The notes under the pieces are model-generated. The model was not told where the DNA came from. It ran no database searches and was given only the letters and a program-made list of their open reading frames with translations. A stretch of DNA of 64,000 bases from Nocardioides sp. W7 (GTDB lineage: Bacteria; Actinomycetota; Actinomycetes; Propionibacteriales; Nocardioidaceae), in the NCBI RefSeq assembly GCF_022919075.1, contig NZ_CP095078.1, positions 2,108,001-2,172,000 on the forward strand, given 5' to 3'. Below are positions 1 to 8,707 of the stretch, one piece after another. Position numbers and translations under genes: made by a program. Position 1 is the first letter of the stretch. Every line of letters begins with the position of its first letter.

Positions 1-1
1 G

Positions 2-1522
2 GATGCGGCTCCGTCCGCCGCCCCACCTGCCGGGTACGGCATCTTCCCCGCGAGCCTGGTGCCCGACTCGGCGGTCGACACCGACACCGACGCCGCGACC
101 CTCGGGGTGAGCTTCTCGACCAGCGTCCCCGGCGTCGTCACGGCCGTTGAGGTCTATCGCGGCCGCGGCGGCGCGGTCCCCGAGGACGGCACGCTGTGGT
201 CGTCGAGGGGGACGCGGCTCGCGAGCGCCGAGTTCGCCGCGTCGTCCACCGCCGGCTGGGTGACAGCCACGCTGTCCGAGCCGGTCCGGCTCGAGCCGGG
301 CCGTCGCTACGTCGCGTCGTACGACGCCCCCCGGGGCGGGTACGCCGGCGACAACTGGCGACTCGACCCCGACGCGCCGGTCGTGAACCGGGCCCTCACC
401 GCGTGGCAGGGCGTCTACGGCCGCGACGGTGCGGTGCCGAGGCAGACCTACCGCGACTCGAACTACTACGTGGACGTGCTGTTCGCGCCCGACGAGGACT
501 CCGGCACCCCGGGTCCGAGCCCGACGGATCCGACCGACGAGCCGAGCAAGAAGCCGACGACGTCGCCGACCGCCAGGCCGACCACGCCGACCACGGGGCC
601 GACCACGCCGACCACGGGACCGACGTCCCCGACCACGCCGCCGTCGTCCACGCCGACCTCGACGCCGACCTCGACGCCGACGTCCCCGACGTCGACTCCC
701 ACCCCGTCCGGGTCGGCCACGCCGAACCCCACGACCACACCGGACCCGGACGGCTTCCCGGACGCGGCCAACACGGGCGTACCGGCCGGCACCGCGCTCA
801 CGGCCTACACCGGCCCCTGCACGATCACGGCGGCCAACACGGTCATCGACAAGAAGACCGTCAACTGCAGTCTCGAGATCCGCACCACGGGGGTGCAGAT
901 CAAGAGCTCGGTGATCGAGGGGACGGTCGGCAACGACGAGAACACCTCGGGTCGTTCGTTCACGATCACCGACAGTGAGGTACGGGTCGGCAGCCGCGCC
1001 GGCACCGGCATCGGCTCGCGCGACTTCGTCGCCACCCGGGTCGAGGTCACCGGCGGCAACCGCTCGGTGAACTGCTGGATGAACTGCACGATCCGTGACT
1101 CGTACGTGCACGGTCAGTTCCGGGACGCCACCGGGACCTACCACGAGTCCGGGATCCGGATGGGCGCCGGCTCGACGATCACCGGCAACACGATCGTCTG
1201 CGACGCGCCGACCGTGCCACCGGACGCGGGCTGCTCCGCGGGCCTGACCGGGTACGGCGACTTCGCCGCGGTCCGGGACGTGCTGGTGCAGGGCAACCTG
1301 TTCCCGCCCTCCACCGGCGGCACCTGCGCCTACGGCGGGTCCTCGGGCGGCAAGCCGTACTCCAGCCAGGCCGCGAACATCCGCTTCCTCGACAACGTGT
1401 TCGTCAAGGGATCGGGCGGGAAGTGCGGTTACTGGGCCCCGATCATGGACTTCAACAGCTCGGCGCCGGGCAACGTGTGGTCCAACAACGTGTGGCAGGA
1501 CGGGGGTCAGATCCGCCCCTGA
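2..1522 (+). CDS. DUF4082 / right-handed beta-helix surface protein, 5' end missing
   Basis: The reading frame is open to the left edge, so the N-terminus lies outside the window. A first domain of about 170 residues has the DUF4082 pattern (VYRGRGG, TLWSSRGTRLASAEF, GWVTATLSEPVRL, YVASYDAP). A long Thr/Pro/Ser linker (about nt 507-750) built of short PTT/TPTST repeats follows. The last 250 residues carry asparagine-rich turns and repeated short strands (ITAANTVIDKKTVNCSLEI, SSVIEGTVGN, ITGNTIVCDAP, VQGNLF, RFLDNVF) typical of pectate-lyase-like beta-helices. Known proteins of this build are secreted, often bound to or acting on polysaccharide. The sugar substrate cannot be read from the sequence. 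The next gene is a glycosyltransferase, which fits a surface-glycan locus continuing to the left. Confidence 0.8.
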   Translation, partial: DAAPSAAPPAGYGIFPASLVPDSAVDTDTDAATLGVSFSTSVPGVVTAVEVYRGRGGAVPEDGTLWSSRGTRLASAEFAASSTAGWVTATLSEPVRLEPGRRYVASYDAPRGGYAGDNWRLDPDAPVVNRALTAWQGVYGRDGAVPRQTYRDSNYYVDVLFAPDEDSGTPGPSPTDPTDEPSKKPTTSPTARPTTPTTGPTTPTTGPTSPTTPPSSTPTSTPTSTPTSPTSTPTPSGSATPNPTTTPDPDGFPDAANTGVPAGTALTAYTGPCTITAANTVIDKKTVNCSLEIRTTGVQIKSSVIEGTVGNDENTSGRSFTITDSEVRVGSRAGTGIGSRDFVATRVEVTGGNRSVNCWMNCTIRDSYVHGQFRDATGTYHESGIRMGAGSTITGNTIVCDAPTVPPDAGCSAGLTGYGDFAAVRDVLVQGNLFPPSTGGTCAYGGSSGGKPYSSQAANIRFLDNVFVKGSGGKCGYWAPIMDFNSSAPGNVWSNNVWQDGGQIRP

Positions 1523-1543
1523 CCAGTTTTGGGGAAAGTCGAT

Positions 1544-1562
1544 CCCGCTCCAGCTGAGCGGG
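1544..1562 (+). terminator. Short hairpin between the beta-helix gene and the glycosyltransferase
   Basis: A 7-bp stem (CCCGCTC/GAGCGGG) with a 5-base loop lies 22 bases after the stop of the upstream gene. There is no U-tract, as is usual for actinobacterial terminators, so the terminator role is inferred from position. Confidence 0.4.
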
Positions 1563-1587
1563 TCGGGCGGGCTCGCAGGGTGTGGCC

Positions 1588-2940
1588 ATGGCACACACGA
1601 CCACCCCTGCGGGCCCGCCGCACGTCCTGATCATCGTCCAGAACCTGCCGGTCCCTCTCGACCGCCGGGTGTGGCTCGAGTGCCAGGCACTGCGGGCGGC
1701 CGGGTACGACGTCTCGGTGATCTGCCCGAAGGGCCCCGGCGATCCCGCCCGCGAGCGGATCGACGGCGTACGGGTGTTCAAGTACCGCCCGGCCCCCGAG
1801 GCCTCGGGGGCGCTGGGCTACCTCGTCGAGTTCGTCTACAGCTGGGTGCGCACCGCGCTGCTGTCGCGCAAGGTCTGGCGCGAGCAGCCCTTCCAGCTCC
1901 TCCAGGCCTGCAACCCGCCGGACACCTACTGGGCGCTGGCCCGGCTGTGGAAGCGTCGCGGGGTCCGGTTCGTCTACGACCAGCACGACCTGAACCCGGA
2001 GCTGTTCCTCTCCCGGTTCGGCGAGCCCAGCGGGGGCGCCGGCCGCGCCCAGCTCGGCCTGCTGCGGTGGCTGGAGTGGATGACGTACCGCACCGCCGAC
2101 CACGTCGTGTCCACCAACCGCTCCTACCAGCGCATCGCGATGGAGCGCGGTCGGCGCAGCGCCTCGGACGTCACCGTCGTGCGCAGCGGTCCGGACACCC
2201 GCACGATGCGCCCGGTGCTGCCCCGGCCGGACGCCCGCCAGGGGGAGCGACACCGGCTGGCCTACCTCGGGATCATGGGTCCGCAGGACAACGTCGAGGT
2301 GGTCCTGGAGGTCGTCCACGAGCTGGTGCACGGCCGCGGCCGGTCCGACGTCGAGGCCGTGCTGATGGGCTTCGGCGACTGCTACGACGACCTGGTACGC
2401 CGCAGCGGCGAGCTCGGGCTCGACGACGTGGTGACCTTCACCGGCCGGGTCGGCCTGCCGGCCATCGCCGAGCAGCTGAGCGCCTCCGCCGTGGGGTTGT
2501 GCCCCGACCGCAAGACGCCGCTCAACGACCTCTCGACCATGAACAAGACGATGGAGTACATGGCCTACGCGCTCCCGTCCGTGGCCTTCGACCTCGCCGA
2601 GACCAGGGTCTCCGGCGCGGACGCCTGCCTCTACGTGCCCTCCGGCGACGTCGCGGCCTTCGCCGACGCCGTGGAGCGGATCCTCGACGACCCCGAGCTG
2701 CGCTGCCGGATGGCCCGGACGGCCCGCACCCGCGTCAGCGAGGAGCTCGACTGGCGGCCCCAGGCGGCGGCGTACGTCGGGGTCTACGACCAGCTGACCG
2801 GCCGCGACCTCCAGCAGATCCCCCGCGACGACGGTGCCACCGCGTTCGTCGACGTCGACTCCGACGAGGAGCTGGCCCGCTTCGTCCTCGCCCGGGGCCC
2901 GCTCCCCGCCGTCCACCGCGACCACGCCCTCGGCGCCTGA
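1588..2940 (+). CDS. Glycosyltransferase family 4 protein
   Basis: A GT-B fold retaining glycosyltransferase of about 450 residues. The N-terminal half starts with a beta-strand and the LPVPLDRRVWLECQAL segment common in bacterial GT4 enzymes. The C-terminal half carries VLMGFGDCYDDLVRRSGEL, VTFTGRVGLPAIAEQL, CPDRKTPLN and NKTMEYMAYALPSVAFDLAE, the nucleotide-sugar binding region with its conserved glutamate. ATG at 1588 is preferred because AGGG lies 7 bases upstream; an in-frame GTG at 1582 is too close to that site. It probably adds a sugar to an exported polysaccharide or glycolipid from the cytosolic face. Donor and acceptor cannot be told. Confidence 0.85.
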   Translation: MAHTTTPAGPPHVLIIVQNLPVPLDRRVWLECQALRAAGYDVSVICPKGPGDPARERIDGVRVFKYRPAPEASGALGYLVEFVYSWVRTALLSRKVWREQPFQLLQACNPPDTYWALARLWKRRGVRFVYDQHDLNPELFLSRFGEPSGGAGRAQLGLLRWLEWMTYRTADHVVSTNRSYQRIAMERGRRSASDVTVVRSGPDTRTMRPVLPRPDARQGERHRLAYLGIMGPQDNVEVVLEVVHELVHGRGRSDVEAVLMGFGDCYDDLVRRSGELGLDDVVTFTGRVGLPAIAEQLSASAVGLCPDRKTPLNDLSTMNKTMEYMAYALPSVAFDLAETRVSGADACLYVPSGDVAAFADAVERILDDPELRCRMARTARTRVSEELDWRPQAAAYVGVYDQLTGRDLQQIPRDDGATAFVDVDSDEELARFVLARGPLPAVHRDHALGA

Positions 2941-2944
2941 GCGC

Positions 2945-3030
2945 GTAGCCGGACGGGTGGACGCTCGTCGCCTCGGGGCAGCTCAGGCGGCACGGCACCC
3001 CGGGCAGAGGACTTCCACCCGTCCGGCTAC
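2945..3030. repeat. 86-bp palindromic-ended repeat, left copy of the nuclease cassette
   Basis: The element begins with GTAGCCGGACGGGTGGA (2945-2961) and ends with its exact reverse complement (3014-3030), so it can form a 17-bp stem. Its right part overlaps the last codons and stop of the DUF559 gene. A diverged copy in the opposite orientation is at 3941-4026. It starts 5 bases after the glycosyltransferase stop codon. Confidence 0.85.
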
Positions 3031-3867
3031 GGCCGCTTCGATCACGGTCTGCACCTCCAGGGGGTGAAACATCACGTCGTCCCAGGAGAAGCGCAGCACC
3101 AGCCAGCCGGCGACCACGAAGGCGTTGTAGCGGCGCGCGTCGCGGGCCAGGGCGTCGCGGCCACCGTGCCACTCGAAGGAGTCCGCCTCCATGATGACCC
3201 TCAGCCGCTCGTCGACCAGGTCGGGTCGGCCGAGGAAGTCCGGGTCCCGGATGCTGATCTGGGGTTGGACGGCCAGGCCCGGGACCCGGCTCGCGATCCC
3301 GCGCAGCACCGACTCGAACGGGTTCGCGGCTCGCCCGTCGGCCGCGCGAGCGACCGCGAGCACCTGGGGAGCCCCGGGCCCCCGCGCGTCGCGCCCGATC
3401 GCGCGCAGCCGCGCGGGTGGAAACCCCGCGCGCAACGCCGAGTCGGCGACGGCCAGCGCACTGTCGAACGGCTCGGTGCGCAGGCAGTCCAGCAGAGTCC
3501 GGTCCTTGCTCGTCGCGATGCCGTCCACGTCGTCGGGACCGAGGTCGACGTAGTGCAGCACGACACCGTCGCCCTGCCCGGGCCGAAGTCTTCGGCTCGA
3601 CCTGACGGTCACGTGCGGCCGCTCCGGCACCGTCTGGACCGCCCATCCCCAGTGCTGGGCGGCGCTGAGCCGCGAGACCACTCCGGTCAGCCGGTGGGCG
3701 GCGGCCACTGCCTCCTCGACCGCCGGGAGCGCGTAGCGTCCGCGACCCAGCCTGACCACGCCGCCTGCCGCGAGCGCCCGGTCGACCTCGCCCCGCGAGG
3801 TCGCGGCGATCAGCGATCCGCGAGTCGCGACCCCTCCGAGCTCGACCAGCACCTCGACGACCGACAC
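2983..3867 (-). CDS. DUF559 / Vsr-like endonuclease-domain protein with AbiEi-like N-terminus
   Basis: A 294-residue protein. The N-terminal third (VVEVLVELGGVATRGSLIAATSRGEVDRALAAG) resembles the winged-helix domain of AbiEi-type antitoxins. The C-terminal 110 residues (NPFESVLRGIA, QISIRDPDFLGRPDLVDERLRVIMEADSFEWH, RRYNAFVVAGWLVLRFSWDDV) match the DUF559/Vsr-like PD-(D/E)XK nuclease fold, with E in NPFES, the aspartates of DPDFLGRPDLVD and E in IMEADSF as likely metal ligands. The start is GTG 3867: a GACCAT box lies exactly 6 bases upstream, as at several apparently leaderless genes here. The last 16 codons and the stop lie inside an 86-bp palindromic repeat. Such lone proteins are common in actinobacteria and have no established role. 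Confidence 0.8.
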   Translation of the reverse strand: MSVVEVLVELGGVATRGSLIAATSRGEVDRALAAGGVVRLGRGRYALPAVEEAVAAAHRLTGVVSRLSAAQHWGWAVQTVPERPHVTVRSSRRLRPGQGDGVVLHYVDLGPDDVDGIATSKDRTLLDCLRTEPFDSALAVADSALRAGFPPARLRAIGRDARGPGAPQVLAVARAADGRAANPFESVLRGIASRVPGLAVQPQISIRDPDFLGRPDLVDERLRVIMEADSFEWHGGRDALARDARRYNAFVVAGWLVLRFSWDDVMFHPLEVQTVIEAAVAGRVEVLCPGCRAA

Positions 3868-3940
3868 CCGACCATGGTCGATGCTGAGCGGACCCGGCGC
3901 GACCGGCCCTCCACAGGGCGCACCACCGGCCGAGGCGTGC

Positions 3941-4026
3941 GTAGCCGGACGGGTGGAAGTCCTCCACGCCGGGTGCCCTACCGCCTGAGCTGCGCCGAGG
4001 CGACTGGCTTCGACCCGTCCGACTCC
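3941..4026. repeat. 86-bp repeat, right copy (inverted, diverged)
   Basis: This aligns end to end with the reverse complement of 2945-3030. The left arm GTAGCCGGACGGGTGGA is identical while the right arm has several changes. On the + strand it still encodes a VAGRVEVL...GC..TA-stop sequence resembling the C-terminus of the DUF559 protein, so it may derive from the 3' end of a second gene copy. Confidence 0.75.
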
Positions 4027-4043
4027 GTACTCACTGCGCGACC

Positions 4044-5057
4044 TCAGCGGACCACGCTCGGGGACCAGGCCTGCTCGATGAAGACCGCGGGCTCGGCGTC
4101 GGCGGCGACGTCGAGGGACCACACGTCGGTGACGCCTGCCTCGTCGTCGCGGGGCACGCCGTAGAGCACGGTGTCGTCGTCGAGCCACTCCAGCTGGTCG
4201 TCGATGCTGCGCTCCTCGCCGGTCAGCACGGTGCGCTTCCCGGTGGCGAGGTCGAGGACGGCGGGGGTCCAGCTGCGGCCCTCGCCACGACGGTCGGCCT
4301 GCTTGAACGCGACCCGGGTGCCGTCGGGAGAGAGGGACGGGCACTCGACGTCGGCGGCGACGGTCTCGATGGTGCGGTCCTCGAGGTCGCCGCGGGCCAG
4401 GTAGGTGCGTCCGCGGGTGCCGACGGTGACGTAGAAGGTGCGGTCGTCGTCGGCGAACGTGACACCCCACAGGTTGCGGTCGCGCGGGGCGGCCTTCTCG
4501 CCGTCGATCTCCAGGGCGAAGTCCTCGAGGTTGCCGAGATCGTCCCCACCGACCCGGCGGATCTCGGTGGCGGTCGAGAAGCCGTGCGAGAGGTAGGAGT
4601 GGCCGCTGACGAACGCCGTCGTCGCGACCAGGCTGCCGTCGGGTGAGAGCCGGGTCCGGCTCGGCAGGCCGGGCAGCGGCGCGGACCCGGTCTCGGCCCA
4701 GGCGGTGTCGAGCTCGAAGGCGTCGTACGACGTCACGACGCCGCGGCCGGTCCGCAGGCAGGAGCGGGCGGTGGCGGTGACGTCGATCCGGTCGCACACG
4801 ACGTCGGTGAACGCGCGCGGCCCCGACGCGTCGGCCAGCGGGACCGTGGCGACGACGCCGTACTCCCGGTCGACGCCGGTGTGCCGGAAGGCGACGAGCG
4901 GACCGTCGGTCGGGCTGGGGACCGCGGTCGGGACGCTCGGGGGCGTGCGCTCGCGGGCCTCGCTGTCGGCGCGCTCGTGGAAGGCGTACGCCGTGCTGCC
5001 CCCGAGCACCGCCGCGCAGAGCCCGACGAACCCGGCCAGGCGGATGCGGCTGCTCAT
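4044..5057 (-). CDS. TolB-like beta-propeller protein with N-terminal membrane anchor
   Basis: A 337-residue protein. Residues 6-25 (LAGFVGLCAAVLGGSTAYAF) form a single hydrophobic segment, a signal anchor or uncleaved signal. The rest contains repeated blade motifs (TRLSPDGSLVATTAF, GVTFADDDRTFYVTV, CPSLSPDGTRVAFKQ, LEWLDDDTVLYGVP) typical of TolB/PD40 propellers. It is probably extracytoplasmic. Its start overlaps the stop of the upstream MFS gene by 4 bases, so the two are translationally coupled and may act together. The ligand is unknown. Confidence 0.75.
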   Translation of the reverse strand: MSSRIRLAGFVGLCAAVLGGSTAYAFHERADSEARERTPPSVPTAVPSPTDGPLVAFRHTGVDREYGVVATVPLADASGPRAFTDVVCDRIDVTATARSCLRTGRGVVTSYDAFELDTAWAETGSAPLPGLPSRTRLSPDGSLVATTAFVSGHSYLSHGFSTATEIRRVGGDDLGNLEDFALEIDGEKAAPRDRNLWGVTFADDDRTFYVTVGTRGRTYLARGDLEDRTIETVAADVECPSLSPDGTRVAFKQADRRGEGRSWTPAVLDLATGKRTVLTGEERSIDDQLEWLDDDTVLYGVPRDDEAGVTDVWSLDVAADAEPAVFIEQAWSPSVVR

Positions 5058-6331
5058 CGGGCCGGCACCGGCGTCAGCACCCGCAGCGCGACCGGGACCA
5101 CCAGGACCAGGGCGGCCGCCACCCCGAGCAGCGCGGCGGTCGGCCCGGCCAGGAGCCAGAGCACGCCGAAGCCCACGGCCGCCACGAGCCGGGCCAGCGC
5201 GACCGCGGTCTGGGCGAGGGCGATCCCGCTCGCGCGCACCCGGGCCGGCACGGACTGCCCGGCGACCGCGGCGAGCACCCCGTCGGTGGCGGCGTAGAAC
5301 AGGCCGAGCAGCAGCACCGTCGCGAGCGTGCCGACGACCACGGACCCACCGGCGAGCAGGCTCGCGCAGACGTAGGCGGCGGCGAGGGCGAGATGTCCCA
5401 GGACCAGCACCCGGGCCCGTCCGAACCGGTCGGCCAGGCGACCGAGCGGCAGCGCGAGCACGAGGTACGACGCGCTGGTCGCGACGTACAGCACCGGGAA
5501 CCAGTGTGCGGCGAACCCGCCCGACTCCAGCAGCACCAGGTAGACGAAGCCGTCGCCGACCGTCAGCAGGCCGAGCGCGCCGGCCACCGCCGTCACCCGG
5601 AGCAGCTCCGGGGTGGGCACGTCGCGCCAGCGCACCCGGGCGGGCTTCTCGGCGACGGGCACCGGCGGGCGGGCCACGGCGCCGGCGCCGGCGGGCACGA
5701 ACAGCGCGAGCAGCGCGACGCCGAGCACGGCGAACGCGAGCGAGAGGACCATCACCGAGCGGTAGCCGCCGGGGATCAGCCAGAGCACGACGAACGCGAG
5801 CACCGGTCCGATGAAGGCGCCGACGGCGTCCAGGGAGCGGTGTACGCCGAAGGCCCGCCCGAGGTGCTCGGGATCCGCGTCGGCGGCGATCATGGCGTCG
5901 CGCGGCGCGGTGCGGATCCCCTTGCCGACCCGGTCGGCCGTGATCACGGCGGAGATCGCCCCCAGACCGGAGGCGAAGGGCAGCAACACGCGGGCGGCGG
6001 CCGAGGCGGCGTACCCGCTCAGGGCCACCCACTTCGGCCGGCCGGTGCGGTCGGCGGCCCACCCGGCGCCGACGCGGACGAGGGCGCTGACCCCCTGGTA
6101 GAGCCCCTCGACCACGCCGTACGCCGCGGGGGAGAGCCCCACGACGACGGCGAGGTAGAGCGGCAGGATCGCCGAGACCGACTCCGAGGAGATGTCGGTC
6201 AGCAGGCTGACGAACCCGAGTACGACGACCGTGCGGCCCACCGGCCGGCCGGACGGACGGGCGTCGGGCTCGGAGGTGTCAGCGGGAACGGTCGGACCGG
6301 CCGCGGGCCGGTCCCGCAGCGAGAGATACAC
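5054..6331 (-). CDS. Major facilitator superfamily transporter
   Basis: A 425-residue protein with about 12 hydrophobic segments. It has the SSESVSAILPLYL first-helix pattern, a loop 2-3 motif A-like stretch (GWAADRTGRPKWVALSG), and RVGKGIRTAPRDAMIAADADPEHLGRAFGVHRSLD, which is characteristic of an MFS subgroup seen beside regulatory or metal-stress genes. Start GTG 6331 lacks a clear ribosome site; an internal start is possible. It overlaps the propeller gene by 4 bases, so the two form an operon. The substrate cannot be assigned. Confidence 0.85.
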   Translation of the reverse strand: MYLSLRDRPAAGPTVPADTSEPDARPSGRPVGRTVVVLGFVSLLTDISSESVSAILPLYLAVVVGLSPAAYGVVEGLYQGVSALVRVGAGWAADRTGRPKWVALSGYAASAAARVLLPFASGLGAISAVITADRVGKGIRTAPRDAMIAADADPEHLGRAFGVHRSLDAVGAFIGPVLAFVVLWLIPGGYRSVMVLSLAFAVLGVALLALFVPAGAGAVARPPVPVAEKPARVRWRDVPTPELLRVTAVAGALGLLTVGDGFVYLVLLESGGFAAHWFPVLYVATSASYLVLALPLGRLADRFGRARVLVLGHLALAAAYVCASLLAGGSVVVGTLATVLLLGLFYAATDGVLAAVAGQSVPARVRASGIALAQTAVALARLVAAVGFGVLWLLAGPTAALLGVAAALVLVVPVALRVLTPVPAR

Positions 6332-6515
6332 GGCCGGTCACCGGGACCCGGGACGGAGCTGGACGGAGGGGACCCGGCCGGGGCAGCTTCCCGGCCGGTC
6401 CGGCCGGATCCCTCTCCGTGCCTCCAGCACAGCGCACCTGAAGGCCACGAGGGGTCCGCGGCCGCCGGGTTCCCCGAAATCGGGGAGCCGACGGAGGTCG
6501 AGGGGGGCAGGCACC

Positions 6516-7211
6516 TCAGGACACCCGGTGCACCGTCGGAGGCTGCCACTCCAGGCTGAAGGCCAGGCCGACCGCGGCCAGCTGGGAGCTCACCTCCAGC
6601 TTGGCCAGGATCGACTTCACCTGGGTCCGCACGGTCGCCTCGGAGACGACGCTGAGCCGGGCGATGTCGCGGACGGGGTGTCCCGCCATCAGGTGCCCGA
6701 GCACCTCCCGCTCCCGCGCCGTGAGCTCCTCGAGCCGACGCCGGCGCTCCTGACGGTCCTGCCGCTCGTGGTGCCACAGCGCGAGCAGGTCCTCGCGCTC
6801 CTGGACGTCCATCACCGGCAGTCCGTGGTTGATCCGGCGCACCACGGCGAGGATCTCCTGGAGCGGCTGGGCCTTCGACATGGTCTTGCGCGCCCCGTAG
6901 CGCACGCACTCGCCCCAGCGGGCCCGGTCGAGGGACGCGGTGACGACCACGACGTTGGCGCCCATCCGGGCGATCGGGTTGATCAGCCGGGTGCCGTCCC
7001 CGAAGGACCCGAGGTCGAGGTCGAGCAGGACGATGCGCGGGCGCACCCGGGCGACGCTGGCCAGCAGGCTCGCGGTCGTGGTGGCCGAGGAGGGAACGGC
7101 CAGGCGCTGGACGTCGTACCCCTCGATCGACAGGGCGATCTCCAGGGACTCCGCGAAGAGGGTGTGGTCCTCGACGATGAGGGTCCGGGTGCCCGTGCTG
7201 CCGCGGGTCAC
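6516..7211 (-). CDS. NarL/LuxR-family response regulator
   Basis: A 231-residue two-domain regulator. The receiver spans about residues 8-125, with acidic residues in LIVEDHTLF, the phosphorylatable Asp in IVLLDLDLG (near residue 60) and the Thr of VVVTAS. The LuxR HTH (LTAREREVLGHLMAGHPVRDIARLSVVSEATVRTQV) is at about 163-215. GTG 7211 overlaps the kinase stop by 4 bases (GTGA), so it is the translationally coupled partner of the kinase. It differs from typical NarL regulators by a long charged linker (HHERQDRQERRRRLEE). Target genes are unknown. Confidence 0.9.
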   Translation of the reverse strand: MTRGSTGTRTLIVEDHTLFAESLEIALSIEGYDVQRLAVPSSATTTASLLASVARVRPRIVLLDLDLGSFGDGTRLINPIARMGANVVVVTASLDRARWGECVRYGARKTMSKAQPLQEILAVVRRINHGLPVMDVQEREDLLALWHHERQDRQERRRRLEELTAREREVLGHLMAGHPVRDIARLSVVSEATVRTQVKSILAKLEVSSQLAAVGLAFSLEWQPPTVHRVS

Positions 7212-8698
7212 GACGCGAGCCGTTCGAGCGCCGGGAGGGTGATGACGAACGTCGTGCCGACGGCCGAGGGCGCCAGCACCAGGGAGGCGCCGGCATCGTT
7301 GAGCAGCCGGCGGGCGAGATGGAGTCCGATGCCCTGCCCGCGTGAGTCGTTGCCGTGCCGGCCCCAGGTGAAGAGGTCGCCCCGGACCTCCGGTGCGACC
7401 CCGGGTCCGTCGTCGGAGACGATGATCTCGACCCGGTCCTCCACGGCGCGCACCCCGAGCCGGGCGGCCGCCGACGGGGCGTGCTTGCGGGCGTTGTCCA
7501 GGAGGATGTTCACCGCCTCGGCCACGTCGTCGGGGTTGCCGGAGGCACGCAGTCCGCTCGGGACCCAGGCCACCGGATGGCCCACCGCCTCCTGGGCGAC
7601 CACCAGCGGCGTCAGGGTGTCGTCGAGGTCGACGACCGCACGGGCCGTCCGGGCCGACCGGGTGGGCGGCGGCGCCGGGGGTGAGAGCGGCGGCACCGCT
7701 TCCGGCTGCTGTTCGCGCTGCTTCATGAGCAGCCTGGCCAGTCGTGCCGACTCGCGCTCGAGCATCTGCTCCAGGCGGACCTGGTGGGGTGGCGTGAGGT
7801 CGACCCGGCGCCGGATCAGGCTGGAGGCGGACGCGATGCCGGCGATGCTGTTGGTGATCTCGTGCAGCCGGGCCCGCTGCTCGCGCAGCCGCCCCTCGGC
7901 GTCGGCGAGCTGGTCGCTGACCCGCTCCAGGCGGGCGATCTGGGCCCAGATGCTCAGGCGCAGGGAGCCGGCCGTGACCCCGACGAGCAGGACCGTCGCG
8001 GCGATGCCGCTGCCGACCGTGATCAGTCCGGCGACCGCAGTGTCCGTCGGTTGGCAGGTGGCCGCCCGGTTGAGCACGAAGAGCAGTACGGCGAAGGTCA
8101 GCCGGGCCGTCGCCCAGGCGGGCAGCCCTCGCGTCCGGGCCAGTCGGAGCGCGACCACGACGCCGACCACCGCAGTGCCCGCGTGCAGCACGAGCATCAG
8201 CCGACCGGAGAGGTCCAGTGCGGGGATCTGCTCGAGGAGCCGCAGGTGCAGCACCGTCAGGACCAGGCCGGCCAGCAGCCCCACGCCCAGGGGGTCGATC
8301 CGCCACCGCTCCCGGAACGGCGCGCGGGCCAGCGAGAGCAGGAGCAGGGCGAGCGCGATGTCGGCCAGCTCGACCAGGCTGCCCCGCTTCAGGAAGGCGT
8401 CCGGGCCGCCGAGTCGGATGATCGCCAGGCTGAGGCTCTGTACGCCCACCAGGGCGATGCCGAGACTGAGCCAGGCGTAGATCCGGTCGCCGACGACCTT
8501 GTACTGGATGTAGAGCGCTGCCGCGGCCAGGAGCACCAACGGTGCGATGGTCAGCTGACTGGCCGTGGCCGCCGCGCTCCAGGAGCGGACCTCCGGGTCC
8601 AGGCACCACATGAGTGCCGGCGGCGTGGCCGCCAGAGCGAAGACGAGGGCGCTTCCGCGCCAGTTCCAACTTTCTCCGGGGTACCGCATCGTGGCCAT
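7208..8698 (-). CDS. Membrane sensor histidine kinase
   Basis: A 496-residue kinase. The first 240 residues hold about eight hydrophobic segments with very short loops and no extracytoplasmic domain, so sensing is probably within the membrane. A coiled coil (RLERVSDQLADAEGRLREQRA) leads to the phospho-acceptor box LHEITNSIAGIAS. The ATPase domain has an N box (NILLDNARKHAP) and G boxes (VSDDGPGVAPE, GIGLHLARRL). The following gene is its response regulator. The 5' leader, just before the AGGGGA ribosome site, contains two adjacent palindromes (8708-8739), a possible control point. Confidence 0.9.
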   Translation of the reverse strand: MATMRYPGESWNWRGSALVFALAATPPALMWCLDPEVRSWSAAATASQLTIAPLVLLAAAALYIQYKVVGDRIYAWLSLGIALVGVQSLSLAIIRLGGPDAFLKRGSLVELADIALALLLLSLARAPFRERWRIDPLGVGLLAGLVLTVLHLRLLEQIPALDLSGRLMLVLHAGTAVVGVVVALRLARTRGLPAWATARLTFAVLLFVLNRAATCQPTDTAVAGLITVGSGIAATVLLVGVTAGSLRLSIWAQIARLERVSDQLADAEGRLREQRARLHEITNSIAGIASASSLIRRRVDLTPPHQVRLEQMLERESARLARLLMKQREQQPEAVPPLSPPAPPPTRSARTARAVVDLDDTLTPLVVAQEAVGHPVAWVPSGLRASGNPDDVAEAVNILLDNARKHAPSAAARLGVRAVEDRVEIIVSDDGPGVAPEVRGDLFTWGRHGNDSRGQGIGLHLARRLLNDAGASLVLAPSAVGTTFVITLPALERLAS

Positions 8699-8707
8699 TT
8701 GTCCCCT

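Larger units (their letters stand above)
2945..4030. mobile_element. Candidate 1.09-kb repeat-bounded nuclease cassette
   Basis: Two 86-bp repeats in inverted orientation enclose one gene, a lone DUF559-type nuclease. The unit fills almost exactly the space between two convergent genes: the left repeat starts 5 bases after one stop codon and the right one ends about 14 bases before the other. No transposase is present and I see no clear target-site duplication. Mobility is inferred from this layout only. Confidence 0.35.

Noticed and set aside
507..750. Tandem repeat or VNTR in the Thr/Pro linker
   Set aside because: The repeats are short, imperfect codon repeats normal for low-complexity linkers of secreted proteins.
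3064..4164. A + strand gene over the DUF559 region
   Set aside because: It is an antisense shadow with Arg/Pro/Asp-rich composition; the minus-strand frame carries the recognisable domain.
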